Shown: positions 18,803 through 26,732, numbered from the stretch's first letter. The stretch is DNA of 64,000 nt from Candidatus Saccharibacteria bacterium oral taxon 488 (GCA_010202465.1 CP047919.1:1-64000), one strand, 5' to 3'. A program made the numbers and translations. The notes: generated from the sequence alone by a model not told the origin.

Positions 18803-19741
18803 TCAATCAAGAGTAGACTTAAGATCGCTAACCTCGTTATCAACGATTCGCCACAATCCATTGTCTATTACAACCCTCCAGGCCATACCAAGAATTGTGC
18901 CGGTGGTTTCTGCTTCGGTAAAAATCTGGAGCCCTTCTGTTGGTAGTGCTTCGCCAGTCTTTGTATCCACAACGGGTTTGGCACTACAAAACCTTGGCTT
19001 AAGAATCGGAAACATATTTGAGCCGGGCACTTTATGTTTGTAGCCCAATTTTTCTTTCTCGTCTTTAGCCGCTAGAAGCGTCGCTATGGCCTTTTTGCCG
19101 TCGTACTCTGGGCCTGGTATCTTTCCATTGCGCAACATATCGTTCAGGACGGATATTCTTAACTCGGGATTGCCATAGATTGCCGCGGATGCTACATATC
19201 TTGCAAAGTTAGGGTCCCACGGGCCAACATCAAAAGCCGCGACCACAGGAAGAAATAGCTTGCCCGCGACTTCTTCGGGGGAATCTGTTGGTGATGCGGG
19301 TTTTCCGTAAAATTCACCAGGTTTAATCCCCGTTGATGGATTATATAAACTATTGTTTGGGTTATGTATGATTCCCCACGCCTCTGCAAGAAGAAGTTCT
19401 TCCCTACACGGTGACAAGCGCCCTTCGTTCGTAAGTCCAGCAAACTCTTTGGGGGTCATGTTTGCATACTTTTCTCTAACCTGCTTATATCTTTTTTCAG
19501 CCAAGTCTTTTGGATCAATAGTCTCAGACGGTGATGGTGAGGCGGATGGTGACTCTGATGGTGAGGCGCTCTGTGTAGAGTAATCTGGGGGAACGGCTAT
19601 TCGATCTCCTTTACCACAACCGGCAAGCAGCATAGCTGCTCCAGCTGCTCCGCCAACCAGTCCGGCCAACACTCCGCGACGAGATAAGTCTTTTGTTTCT
19701 AATGAACTACTTGGGTCATAGCTTTCACATGAACGTGCCAT
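18803..19741 (-). CDS. Tat-type lipoprotein of unknown function
   Basis: 312 residues. The N-terminus has a twin-arginine motif (LSRRGVLAGL, residues about 19-28), a hydrophobic Gly/Ala segment and a lipobox LAGC, with Cys at about 43, so it is likely exported folded and lipid-anchored. A Ser/Pro/Glu repeat linker (SPSESPSASPSPSE) follows, then a globular domain of about 230 residues that I do not recognise. GAAAGGAC lies upstream of the ATG. The leader of about 110 bases contains an inverted repeat TCAGAGT/ACTCTGA (19799-19823) near a TACAAT box, a possible operator. It is monocistronic. Confidence 0.75.
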   Translation of the reverse strand: MARSCESYDPSSSLETKDLSRRGVLAGLVGGAAGAAMLLAGCGKGDRIAVPPDYSTQSASPSESPSASPSPSETIDPKDLAEKRYKQVREKYANMTPKEFAGLTNEGRLSPCREELLLAEAWGIIHNPNNSLYNPSTGIKPGEFYGKPASPTDSPEEVAGKLFLPVVAAFDVGPWDPNFARYVASAAIYGNPELRISVLNDMLRNGKIPGPEYDGKKAIATLLAAKDEKEKLGYKHKVPGSNMFPILKPRFCSAKPVVDTKTGEALPTEGLQIFTEAETTGTILGMAWRVVIDNGLWRIVDNEVSDLKSTLD

Positions 19742-19938
19742 AACGCTTGGAGTCCTTTCTCTGGCCGGTGGCCAGTCATAGAGTAGTTTTAATCCACCTC
19801 AGAGTAGATAAGTTAAACTCTGAATAGTATCATTGTAACACATTCTGTAAATTTAGCAATACCCTAACGGCAATAAAGTAAATAAAAACAGCCCTTGCTC
19901 TACAAAGATGGGCTGCTCGGGTAGTAACATTCTCATTC

Positions 19939-20016
19939 TGGCGCGCCCGACCGGATTCGAACCGGCGATCTCCTCCGTGACAGGGAGGCGTGATAGGCCA
20001 ACTTCACTACGGGCGC
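19939..20016 (-). tRNA. tRNA-Asp (anticodon GTC)
   Basis: Cloverleaf read on the minus strand: acceptor GCGCCCG/CGGGCGC, T-arm with GGTTCGAATCC, anticodon stem CCTCC/GGAGG around loop CTGTCAC, giving anticodon GTC. Discriminator G and a genome-encoded CCA (19939-19941) are present. Confidence 0.96.
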
Positions 20017-20113
20017 ATAACTTTCCGTATGATAGCAAACTTTTATGGCTTTTTCAAGAAATCGTTTGCATTTTTCCTGCCACTATTTTACAATTTAGGG
20101 TAAGAGATCCGTT

Positions 20114-20491
20114 ATGACAAAAAGAAATATTTTCATCACCGCTATCTTTCTCGCAACCATTATCTGCGGCGTCGTGCTGTCTGGTATGCCTGCGTTCGCT
20201 GATACTGAATGCGGCGGCGCAAAGACCTCGATCATTAATTGTAGCGGTGCGACTGGTGATGCTGCTATTCTCGGTATCATCAAAATGGTTATCCAGATCA
20301 TGACTGCTGGTATCGGTATCTTGGCGGTCGGTACGGTGATATATGGCGGTATTCTCTACTCTGCGTCTGGCGGTAGCCCAGACAATATCAAAAAGGCCAA
20401 AGAGCTCTGGGTCAACACCGCCATCGGCCTCATCATATTCGCGTTTTTTGTGGCTATCACTAACTTCCTGATCCCGGGAGGGGTGTTCTGA
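20114..20491 (+). CDS. VirB2/TrbC-like pilin, copy 1
   Basis: 125 residues with a signal peptide (about 1-30, ending SGMPAFA), a short Cys-containing segment (two Cys that could pair), and two membrane helices separated by a small polar loop (ILYSASGGSPDNIKKAKE). This is the plan of type IV secretion pilins, which are stored in the membrane and polymerised into a surface filament. It is the first of six tandem genes and shares one base with the next gene (TGATG). It is divergent from copies 4-6 in sequence but keeps the loop pattern. Confidence 0.82.
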   Translation: MTKRNIFITAIFLATIICGVVLSGMPAFADTECGGAKTSIINCSGATGDAAILGIIKMVIQIMTAGIGILAVGTVIYGGILYSASGGSPDNIKKAKELWVNTAIGLIIFAFFVAITNFLIPGGVF

Positions 20492-20949
20492 TGAAGCATA
20501 TTGTGATCGCGCTGGGGCTGATGATCGCAGGGTCGCTGATGTTGTCGGTGGTTCAGGCAACGCCGGCCAGCGCGGCCTGTGGCGGCAACATCTTGACGCT
20601 CAAGCCGTGGTACGACGGGCTGACCAAGTCGGATTGTAATCTCAAGGCGATCGTCGACAATAACGATAAGCGCGCCCAAAACGACCCGGGTAATTACGCC
20701 ACGCTCAACGGCTTTATCTGGCGGGCGATATTGAATGTTGTCGAGGATCTGTTGCAGCTGGCGGGCTTTGTGACGGTCGGCTTTGTGATATATGGTGGCT
20801 TTTTGTACTTGACGAGCAATGGCGAACCAGGACAGATGGCCAATGGCATGAAGACGGTGATTAATGCGGCGATCGGCCTAGTGATTGCTATCGCCTCAGT
20901 GGCCCTGGTGAATGTCGTGGCTGACGGATTGGGGTTGCCACGGTCATGA
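20491..20949 (+). CDS. VirB2/TrbC-like pilin, copy 2
   Basis: 152 residues: signal peptide (about 1-29, VQATPASA), an extended outer segment with a Cys pair and NDKRAQNDPGNYATLNG, then two helices around the loop YLTSNGEPGQMANGMKT. It is longer than the other copies because of the region before the first helix. The start overlaps the previous stop by one base and the end overlaps the next start by four, so translation is coupled. It is more GC-rich than copies 4-6. Confidence 0.8.
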   Translation: MKHIVIALGLMIAGSLMLSVVQATPASAACGGNILTLKPWYDGLTKSDCNLKAIVDNNDKRAQNDPGNYATLNGFIWRAILNVVEDLLQLAGFVTVGFVIYGGFLYLTSNGEPGQMANGMKTVINAAIGLVIAIASVALVNVVADGLGLPRS

Positions 20950-21245
20950 TGCGATTCGTAGCCGGTGTATTGGGGTCGCCAGATTCGCTGGGCATTCCGA
21001 CGAACAGTGCTTCGGCGGATGCACTGGGTAACATTCTCAATACGGTGTATTTCTTTGCCGGGGCGATCGCGATTTTGATGTTGGTGCTGGCCGGTATCAA
21101 TTACGCCAATTCGGGCGGCGACACTAACAAACTTACCAAGGCGAAAAACACCATTCTCGGTACCGTTATCGGCATCATTATCATTCTCTCCGCATTTCTC
21201 ATAACTAACTTTGTCATTAGTGGCATGAAAGGATCGGCAATATGA
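20946..21245 (+). CDS. VirB2/TrbC-like pilin, copy 3 (short)
   Basis: 99 residues and the shortest copy. No clear signal peptide: it begins MMRFVAGVLGSPDSLGIPTN and has two helices around the loop YANSGGDTNKLTKAKNTIL. The loop matches the family consensus GDxNKxxxAKNTI. Four-base ATGA overlaps join it to both neighbours. Lack of a cleavable leader suggests either direct insertion or a different role from the other copies. Confidence 0.78.
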   Translation: MMRFVAGVLGSPDSLGIPTNSASADALGNILNTVYFFAGAIAILMLVLAGINYANSGGDTNKLTKAKNTILGTVIGIIIILSAFLITNFVISGMKGSAI

Positions 21246-21607
21246 AAAAACTCGTAGTCATTATCGGTGTGATAGCGGCGCTCGTTGCCCCACTAGTGGT
21301 GGCATCAAGCGTATCCGCCCAGAGCGTCGACATTTACGGCGCCTGCTCGGGCTCCAGTGGTGAAGTCTGTAAAAACCGTGGCGCGACGGTGCAACCACTG
21401 TTCAAGAACCTCATCAATGCTATCTTGCTCATCCTCGGCGCCATCTCTGTCATCATGATCATCATCGGTGGCTTTCAGTATGTAACTTCGGCCGGCGACT
21501 CTAACAAGGTCAAAACCGCCAAGTCGACTATTATGTACGCGGTGATCGGTGTCGCCGTCGCGCTTCTATCGTATGCTATCGTTGACTTTGTGTTTGGCAA
21601 AATATAA
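21242..21607 (+). CDS. VirB2/TrbC-like pilin, copy 4
   Basis: 121 residues: signal peptide (about 1-22, ASSVSAQS), a short segment with a Cys pair (ACSGSSGEVCK), then two helices around the loop YVTSAGDSNKVKTAKSTI followed by MYAVIGVAVALLSYAIVDFV. This C-terminal half is nearly interchangeable with copies 5 and 6 and with the copy at 26124. It is coupled to copy 3 by ATGA. Confidence 0.84.
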   Translation: MKKLVVIIGVIAALVAPLVVASSVSAQSVDIYGACSGSSGEVCKNRGATVQPLFKNLINAILLILGAISVIMIIIGGFQYVTSAGDSNKVKTAKSTIMYAVIGVAVALLSYAIVDFVFGKI

Positions 21608-21626
21608 GAAAAATAAGGAGAAATGT

Positions 21627-22001
21627 ATGAAACGATATAGAAAAACCCTCGTAGCCGCCGTCTTGTCATTAGCGGTTGCTGTCGCGGCCGTCGTCATGCC
21701 GATCGCCCTGCCGTCCGCGTCGGCCCAATTTAAGAGCGGTTTGGATGCAGCTCGAACACAGGAGATGAGCACGAAGCCTATCGGTACAACCATTGGCGAG
21801 GTGGTTAATATCTTTCTCTACTTCGTCGGTGCGGTGGCGGTTATCGTTGTGATCTGGGGCGGTTTTCAGTACATTACCTCGTCAGGCGATAGCCAGAAAG
21901 CGACCACTGCTAAAAACACCATCATGTACGCGGTGATCGGTATCGTTGTGGTGGTCATGTCGTATGCCATCGTTAACTGGGTCTTTGGCTTGTTTAAGTA
22001 G
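21627..22001 (+). CDS. VirB2/TrbC-like pilin, copy 5
   Basis: 124 residues from the ATG at 21627, which follows AAGGAG with six bases between; an upstream in-frame start would overlap copy 4. Signal peptide (about 1-30, ALPSASAQF), a mature N-terminus without Cys, and two helices around YITSSGDSQKATTAKNTI. It is separated from copy 4 by 19 bases, so it keeps its own RBS. Confidence 0.85.
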   Translation: MKRYRKTLVAAVLSLAVAVAAVVMPIALPSASAQFKSGLDAARTQEMSTKPIGTTIGEVVNIFLYFVGAVAVIVVIWGGFQYITSSGDSQKATTAKNTIMYAVIGIVVVVMSYAIVNWVFGLFK

Positions 22002-22059
22002 CTAAATGATGATAGAATAACAGCTGAAACCATATCAAATAATAAACGAGGAATAAAGA

Positions 22060-22440
22060 ATGAACAAGTTAAAACTCATTGTTGTCGGCGTTGTGGCCAC
22101 TCTGGCATTGGCATTTGCAACGGTCCCAGTAGCTCATGCAGACTACAACCTGGATAAGGGTATCAGTGACTCAAAGGGTGACCGGGTTGCCGAGAAGGTC
22201 GATGATCCACAGCAACTGGTCAAGGGTATCGTCAACGGTATTCTCTACTTCGTCGGTATCTTGTCAGTGATTATGTTGATCTGGGGCGGTATCCTTTACA
22301 CGACTTCATCTGGTGACTCGAATAAGGTGACTACTGCCAAAAACACCATCATGTACGCGGTGATTGGTCTGGTGGTGGCGATCTTTGCCTATGCGATCGT
22401 TAATTTTGTTCTCACAACGTCGCGCGGTGTAAGTTCATAA
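22060..22440 (+). CDS. VirB2/TrbC-like pilin, copy 6
   Basis: 126 residues: signal peptide (about 1-27, VPVAHADYN), mature N-terminus NLDKGISDSKGDRVAEKVDD, and two helices around YTTSSGDSNKVTTAKNTI. GAGGA lies upstream of the ATG. It is the last gene before a strong terminator. Its mature N-terminus is similar in style to the seventh copy at 26124-26531 (GINDARGDGVPTNLTNGD). Confidence 0.85.
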   Translation: MNKLKLIVVGVVATLALAFATVPVAHADYNLDKGISDSKGDRVAEKVDDPQQLVKGIVNGILYFVGILSVIMLIWGGILYTTSSGDSNKVTTAKNTIMYAVIGLVVAIFAYAIVNFVLTTSRGVSS

Positions 22441-22466
22441 GACCGTGTGCCTGTCTACAATAAATT

Positions 22467-22498
22467 CACCCTCGTTTATGGCGAGGGTGTTTTATTTT
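22467..22498 (+). terminator. Rho-independent terminator after the pilin array
   Basis: CACCCTCG (22467-22474) pairs perfectly with CGAGGGTG (22482-22489) and is followed by TTTTATTTT. It ends the pilin transcript and lies between convergent genes, so it may also serve hsp20. Confidence 0.9.
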
Positions 22499-22554
22499 GG
22501 TTGTCCGGCGGCGCCAAATACAACGACTACGATACTAATGGGTGTGGCGAAGGA

Positions 22555-23043
22555 CTACAAGACTTGGATTTTCTTGGCACGTTCTTGCTTAATTTTCTCA
22601 AAAGTGATGGTGAGCACGCCGTCTTTGAGTTCGGCCTTGACGCCTTCTTCGTTGACTGCGACGGGTAGCGCCAGGGTGCGGCTAAACTCGCCCCAGTAGC
22701 ATTCTTGGATATGCCAGTTCTTGACATCGGTCTCATCACCACTTGATAGGGTGCCGCTGATCGTGAGGATGCCGTCTGAGATACTAACGTCTAGGTCGTT
22801 ACGATCAACACCAGCCGTCCGGGCTTTGATAATAAGTTCGGTTTCTGATTCAAATACATCGACCGCTAGCTGCCCCATCAAATCATCGGCCTCATCCTCC
22901 CAGTCATCCTCAGGAGTGGGCGCTGCGGTAGCCGGTGCTGCTGCGGGTGCGGCTGGTTGCGGCGCGTCATTAGCCAGATCATCATTCAAGAAAGCTGCGG
23001 TTAGCTCATCTTCGATTAACAAATCGTCGTTTCTGCGTGCCAT
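22555..23043 (-). CDS. hsp20: Small heat-shock protein, Hsp20/alpha-crystallin family
   Basis: ATP-independent holdase that binds unfolding proteins. 162 residues: an acidic, Ala/Pro-rich N-terminal arm (1-60), then the alpha-crystallin domain (about 60-150) with the typical strands VDVFESETELIIKARTAGV and DGILTISGTL and the end motif ELKDGVLTITFEK. GGAGG lies just before the ATG. The C-terminal tail has no clear I-x-I oligomerisation motif beyond KKIQVL. It is monocistronic, and no CIRCE-like element was seen upstream. Confidence 0.92.
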   Translation of the reverse strand: MARRNDDLLIEDELTAAFLNDDLANDAPQPAAPAAAPATAAPTPEDDWEDEADDLMGQLAVDVFESETELIIKARTAGVDRNDLDVSISDGILTISGTLSSGDETDVKNWHIQECYWGEFSRTLALPVAVNEEGVKAELKDGVLTITFEKIKQERAKKIQVL

Positions 23044-23138
23044 GTTTCCTCCGCCTTTATAGGCTGATTGACAATATCATCTATTAGTATAACGGTTATG
23101 TGCGCTATAATCAAGAGTGAAAGGCGAAAAAGCGAAAA

Positions 23139-23903
23139 ATGCCTATTGATACGTTATTATCATATATCGCGCCGCATTATTGTTATGGTTGCGATGCGAC
23201 TGGCTCGCTTTTGTGTCGGTCGTGTCTTGAAGCGGAGAAGCAGCATCATTGTCGAGTCTGCGTTATTTGTGGACAGCCGTGCGCTAATGGTAATGCGTGT
23301 CGGCGACATGCCCTGCCCTACGAGGCGCTCGACTGCGTGCTGTGGCGGCGAGGTGCGGTGGCGCGGCTGATTGATGATTATAAGTTTCACCGCGTGCGTG
23401 CCGCCAGTGGGGTGTTGGCTAGGATCCTAGACGAATTGCTCCCAGAATACGACGCCTCGACGGTGGTTGTACCGGTGCCGACTGCCCCTGCCAATATTCG
23501 TAAGCGCGGCTATGATCACATATTGCTGATCGCTCAGCAATTTGCCCGGCGGCGGGGACTGAGGGTCGAGCGACCCTTGGTCAGACAGACGAATGTGACG
23601 CAGCATTATGCTCGCTCGGCGGCTGAGCGTCGAAAGCAGGCGCAGCAGTTTTTCCGCATGCGCAGTGCTCGGGCCGATGTTCCCTATCTGATTTTGGATG
23701 ATATTTTCACCACTGGCTCAACGATTACAGCGGCAGCCCAAACGCTACGAGCGGCTGGTGCGCGGGACATTCGCGTGGGGATTATTGCTCGCCAGGGGAA
23801 CAATAAAAAGGCTACTGTAAAAACGCCGCCACATCCTAGTCGTGATGATACGAACCGCCCCGAGCGATCTCTTGGGTGCGGTACAGCTGCTCGGCGAGCA
23901 TGA
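23139..23903 (+). CDS. comFC: ComFC-like phosphoribosyltransferase-domain protein
   Basis: ComF/GntX family protein linked in other bacteria to DNA uptake. 254 residues: an N-terminal zinc-ribbon-like region with Cys pairs (CYGC, CRSC, CVIC), then a phosphoribosyltransferase fold with the PRPP-binding motif LILDDIFTTGST near residue 185-196 and RKRGYDH near 125. The domain normally ends near GIIAR, but here it runs about 33 residues further into the convergent rlmH gene, overlapping it by 68 bases. TATAAT at about 23105 gives a leader with an AAGGCG RBS. Confidence 0.88.
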   Translation: MPIDTLLSYIAPHYCYGCDATGSLLCRSCLEAEKQHHCRVCVICGQPCANGNACRRHALPYEALDCVLWRRGAVARLIDDYKFHRVRAASGVLARILDELLPEYDASTVVVPVPTAPANIRKRGYDHILLIAQQFARRRGLRVERPLVRQTNVTQHYARSAAERRKQAQQFFRMRSARADVPYLILDDIFTTGSTITAAAQTLRAAGARDIRVGIIARQGNNKKATVKTPPHPSRDDTNRPERSLGCGTAARRA

Positions 23904-24288
23904 GCCGTACCAACTGGTGTGGAAACACCAGGCGTGATAGCGACCAAACGATGTCGGCTCGCCGGTGAAGCGTCTCGGTAACGCCATAGGCCCCGCCAAT
24001 GATAATGACGATGTGCTGATCGGTGTGATCAAGAATGAGCCGCGATAGTTCTGGCGAGTTCAGGTTGCGACCGCGCTCGTCGAGGAGGATGACGAAGTCG
24101 TGCGGCTTGAGGCGAGACATCAGGCGCTCTGACTCATCCTGGCGCGCTCTGTCGCCGATTTGGCCGGAATGTGGGATGATGATCATTTCTGCGGCGAATG
24201 GCGCTCTGAGGCGCTCTAAAAAGCGCTTAATGCCTGGTTCCACCCAGGGCTCGTGCCGCTTGCCGATGGTGAGAATAGTGATTTTCAT
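23836..24288 (-). CDS. rlmH: 23S rRNA (pseudouridine1915-N3)-methyltransferase RlmH
   Basis: SPOUT-class SAM-dependent enzyme that methylates pseudouridine 1915 in helix 69 of 23S rRNA. 150 residues, the normal size, with VILLDERGRNLNSPE at about 67-81, the knot region IIIGGAYGV near 96 and the C-terminal motif RLMLAEQLYR. Its start overlaps the stop of the SGNH gene upstream by four bases (ATGA), so the two are coupled, downstream of three tRNA genes. Confidence 0.95.
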   Translation of the reverse strand: MKITILTIGKRHEPWVEPGIKRFLERLRAPFAAEMIIIPHSGQIGDRARQDESERLMSRLKPHDFVILLDERGRNLNSPELSRLILDHTDQHIVIIIGGAYGVTETLHRRADIVWSLSRLVFPHQLVRLMLAEQLYRTQEIARGGSYHHD

Positions 24289-25157
24289 GTGTGGGTCTTC
24301 GGTGGGGTGTTATTATTGTGCAGGATAGCTTCGGCAGTCGCTTTGGCGATTTGGTGGTGGACATGGGCGGTCGGATGGCCCACGTCGTCACCCGCGGCTA
24401 CCACACCAAGACCAAACGTGGCGCAAGTATCGACGTCCTTTGGCGGCTCGACCAGGGTGATCCGCGGTTCATGCATACTGGCCACAACGTCGCGGATAGC
24501 TTGATTGACCGTCTCGATAAAGCTGGCGACAAAGTGATCGGTGTCGTTATTGATAATCGTTGGACAGATGTTGCGTGGCTGGATGGGCGTGGTATAGAGG
24601 TTGATGTATAGCTGGGCGTTGGGGGCATGTTCAAGAATGGCGCGGTAGGCTTGCTCGAGCGATTGACGATATTCGTCCGAGTACAGTCGGCGAAAGACAT
24701 CGATATACATCTCGCTGCGCGTATCACACTGTTCGTGCAGGCAGGCGTCGAACACCACGTTAAGGTCAATCATATTGGCGCCAAGTGTCAGTGTGACGAT
24801 ATCAGTTTTGGGGCTAAGGGCGTCGATTTGCGGTGGCTGGTCATCAAACTGCTGGTCAGAGATATGCTCTGGTCCGGTGCCACGACAGGCCACGAGGGTA
24901 ATGTTATCTGAAGGAATGTCAAACGCTTCGAGTTGCCGCGCGTACGCTTCTGGTGAGCGCTGGCACTCTGTTGTTGTGTCGTCGTAATTCCCTAGCCCCG
25001 CCCCGCTGGCGACCGAATCACCCATGCCGACGACGTAGGTGTGCCTGGCCTGCTCGGGCGAGATGTTTGGGCGGCTGGACGCTGATAGCGCTAATGAAGC
25101 GAGGGCCGCTATCGTAGCGACCCCCCGTTTGGCCAATGTTTCTAATCTTTCTCTCAT
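24285..25157 (-). CDS. Secreted SGNH/GDSL-type hydrolase
   Basis: 290 residues from the ATG at 25157; longer starts would run into the tRNA gene. N-terminal signal-like segment (about 1-25), then block I GMGDSVASGAG near 44, a weakened block III LTLGANMIDL (GAN in place of GxND), and block V near the end containing VGHPTAHVHHQ with candidate Asp/His. It probably hydrolyses an ester outside the membrane; the substrate is unknown. It lies between the tRNA cluster and rlmH on one likely transcript. Confidence 0.8.
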   Translation of the reverse strand: MRERLETLAKRGVATIAALASLALSASSRPNISPEQARHTYVVGMGDSVASGAGLGNYDDTTTECQRSPEAYARQLEAFDIPSDNITLVACRGTGPEHISDQQFDDQPPQIDALSPKTDIVTLTLGANMIDLNVVFDACLHEQCDTRSEMYIDVFRRLYSDEYRQSLEQAYRAILEHAPNAQLYINLYTTPIQPRNICPTIINNDTDHFVASFIETVNQAIRDVVASMHEPRITLVEPPKDVDTCATFGLGVVAAGDDVGHPTAHVHHQIAKATAEAILHNNNTPPKTHT

Positions 25158-25168
25158 GATGTCGTGTC

Positions 25169-25258
25169 TGGCGGAAGGGGAGGGATTCGAACCCTCGGTA
25201 CGTGTTAGCGCACGCCGGTTTTCAAGACCGGTACCTTCAACCACTCGGTCACCCTTCC
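25169..25258 (-). tRNA. tRNA-Ser (anticodon TGA)
   Basis: Class II tRNA on the minus strand. Acceptor GGAAGGG pairs near-perfectly with its partner, the anticodon stem CCGGT/ACCGG encloses CTTGAAA (anticodon TGA), a long variable arm GTGCGCTAACACGTAC follows, and CCA is encoded at 25169-25171. Confidence 0.95.
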
Positions 25259-25280
25259 AATTATTATCGTGATTGGATTC

Positions 25281-25368
25281 TGGCGGAGAGAGAGGGATTC
25301 GAACCCTCGATGGGTTGCCCCATACCGCTTTTCGAGAGCGGCCAGTTCAACCACTCCTGCACCTCTCC
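25281..25368 (-). tRNA. tRNA-Ser (anticodon CGA)
   Basis: Class II tRNA on the minus strand. The anticodon stem CCGCT/AGCGG encloses CTCGAAA (anticodon CGA), a long variable arm follows, and CCA is encoded at 25281-25283. It lies 22 bases upstream of tRNA-Ser(TGA) in transcription order. Confidence 0.95.
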
Positions 25369-25377
25369 AAATAAAAA

Positions 25378-25454
25378 TGGTACACCCGGCACGATTCGAA
25401 CGTACGACCTTTGGCTCCGCAAGCCAACGCTCTATCCAGCTGAGCTACGGGTGC
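25378..25454 (-). tRNA. tRNA-Arg (anticodon GCG)
   Basis: Cloverleaf on the minus strand: acceptor GCACCCG with CGGGTGT (a G-U at the end pair), D-arm AGCTCAGCTGGATAGAGC, anticodon stem TTGGC/GCCAA around TTGCGGA, so the anticodon is GCG, with U33 in place. CCA is encoded at 25378-25380. Most bacteria read CGC/CGU with ACG modified to ICG; GCG is unusual. Confidence 0.92.
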
Positions 25455-25531
25455 ATACAGCCTTTCGGAAATCCGATTGGCTATAACAAAAATATAAAGA
25501 ACTTTCAATGCCAGTGGCAATGAACTTTTGT

Positions 25532-25560
25532 ATTCTAGCACACCTGTTAGCTCGGGGCAA
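25532..25560 (-). promoter_or_regulatory. Promoter of the tRNA-Arg/Ser/Ser cluster
   Basis: On the minus strand TTGCCC (25555-25560) and TAGAAT (25532-25537) are 17 bases apart, upstream of tRNA-Arg. A hairpin TTCAATGCCA/TGGCAATGAA (25504-25524, one mismatch) lies between the promoter and the first tRNA. Confidence 0.6.
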
Positions 25561-25561
25561 G

Positions 25562-26092
25562 CTATAGCCTGATGATCCGAATGAGCTTCTCCAGCGCATC
25601 CGGCGCGATTTCTTGCATCGGCAGTCGTGCCCCCAGCATGTCAACGATGGTCTCGCCCTCGGCCTCAGAAAAATAGATGGTCAGTGCCGGTGAGAACCGC
25701 TTGACCGGCAGTAAAATTGCCGAGTGCTGATCGCCGTCTTGACTCAGCCCAAAGGCTCGAAACTCACTAAAATCATACAAACGGTCGGCGACGTAAACAC
25801 CCTTGGGGCTGATGGCGTAATTGACCATCACTGATGGCTTGGATCGAAGTAGTACGAGCGCCACCGCCATAATCGGCAGCAAAATCGCGAATGTCCAGCT
25901 ATTAAAAACAAAGATCGCCAGCGCCATCAGGGCAAGCACTACGAAACCAACAGCAATATACCAGCCAGTCGTGCGGTGGGCCTGCACGCCCTCAGGAGCT
26001 TGCCAGGCGATGGGCTGCGATAAGTCAGTTATCGGCTGGGCCGCGTCTTGTTGGGTGTTTTCGGTGTCGGTTGCGTGTGGCTGCTCTTTCAT
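25562..26092 (-). CDS. Membrane protein of unknown function with two helices
   Basis: 176 residues from the ATG at 26092. The polar N-terminus (1-40) is followed by two adjacent membrane helices (about 42-80, GWYIAVGFVVLALMALAIFV and the next segment), then a cytoplasmic domain of about 90 residues (ISPKGVYVADRLYDFSEFRA). The shape recalls small PH-like or DUF membrane proteins, but I do not recognise the family. TATACT (26099-26104, complement) ends six bases before the ATG, an apparent leaderless promoter. No partner gene is adjacent. Confidence 0.72.
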   Translation of the reverse strand: MKEQPHATDTENTQQDAAQPITDLSQPIAWQAPEGVQAHRTTGWYIAVGFVVLALMALAIFVFNSWTFAILLPIMAVALVLLRSKPSVMVNYAISPKGVYVADRLYDFSEFRAFGLSQDGDQHSAILLPVKRFSPALTIYFSEAEGETIVDMLGARLPMQEIAPDALEKLIRIIRL

Positions 26093-26123
26093 ATGTCTAG
26101 TATACCACGAGCGGTATGATCTG

Positions 26124-26531
26124 CTATACGTCGGTAGAATTACCGCCAAGACCAATTACGGTATTGAGGACAAATTGAATGATGGCGTAAGCAAATAGGG
26201 CGACGAGCAGACCAATGACGGCATAGAGAATGGTGTTCTTTGCCGAGGTGACGGCGTCTTTGTTGCCACTGGAAACAACATAGCGAAACCCGCCAAAGAT
26301 TAACATAACTACGGCAAGAATACCAATGAAATAGAGCATGATGTTGATAATCTTTCTCACCAGCGAACTATCACCGTTGGTTAGGTTGGTTGGTACGCCG
26401 TCACCGCGCGCATCATTGATGCCGCGAGTCACACCACCCTCGCCGAGTGCGAATACCGGAGTGCTCAAAACTACCGTGCCGACACCGATGGTCAGCATGA
26501 TGCTAACGATACCTGCGAAAAACCTCTTCAT
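26124..26531 (-). CDS. VirB2/TrbC-like pilin, seventh (orphan) copy
   Basis: 135 residues from the ATG at 26531. Signal peptide (about 1-28, VLSTPVFALG), mature N-terminus GINDARGDGVPTNLTNGD, and two helices around the loop YVVSSGNKDAVTSAKNTI followed by LYAVIGLLVALFAYAIIQFV. It is clearly homologous to copies 4-6 of the array at 20.1-22.4 kb but lies 3.7 kb away on the opposite strand, so it is probably expressed separately. An extended ORF upstream of the ATG is rejected because the signal peptide fits the internal start. Confidence 0.84.
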   Translation of the reverse strand: MKRFFAGIVSIMLTIGVGTVVLSTPVFALGEGGVTRGINDARGDGVPTNLTNGDSSLVRKIINIMLYFIGILAVVMLIFGGFRYVVSSGNKDAVTSAKNTILYAVIGLLVALFAYAIIQFVLNTVIGLGGNSTDV

Positions 26532-26639
26532 GCGCGTTATTATCCTCTCTCTTAGGTTTATTGTCAAGTTTTGCGGCCCGCCTGCTAGCCGCGGGGCTAG
26601 CCAGACCATTGCTTCTATGATACACTATTTTTGGCTCAT

Positions 26640-26732
26640 GGAGGAGTACCCAAGTGGCTGAAGGGGACGGTTTGCTAAATCGTTAGTACGGGGAGACCTG
26701 TAGCGGGAGTTCGAATCTCCCCTCCTCCGCCA
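26640..26732 (+). tRNA. tRNA-Ser (anticodon GCT)
   Basis: Class II tRNA: acceptor GGAGGAG/CTCCTCC, anticodon stem ACGGT/ATCGT around TTGCTAA (anticodon GCT), a long variable arm TACGGGGAGACCTGTA, T-arm GAGTTCGAATCTC, discriminator G and encoded CCA (26730-26732). Confidence 0.95.

Noticed and set aside
2710-22440. Integrative conjugative element
   Set aside because: No relaxase, VirD4, integrase or attachment repeats were seen, and the locus sits next to dnaA-dnaN.
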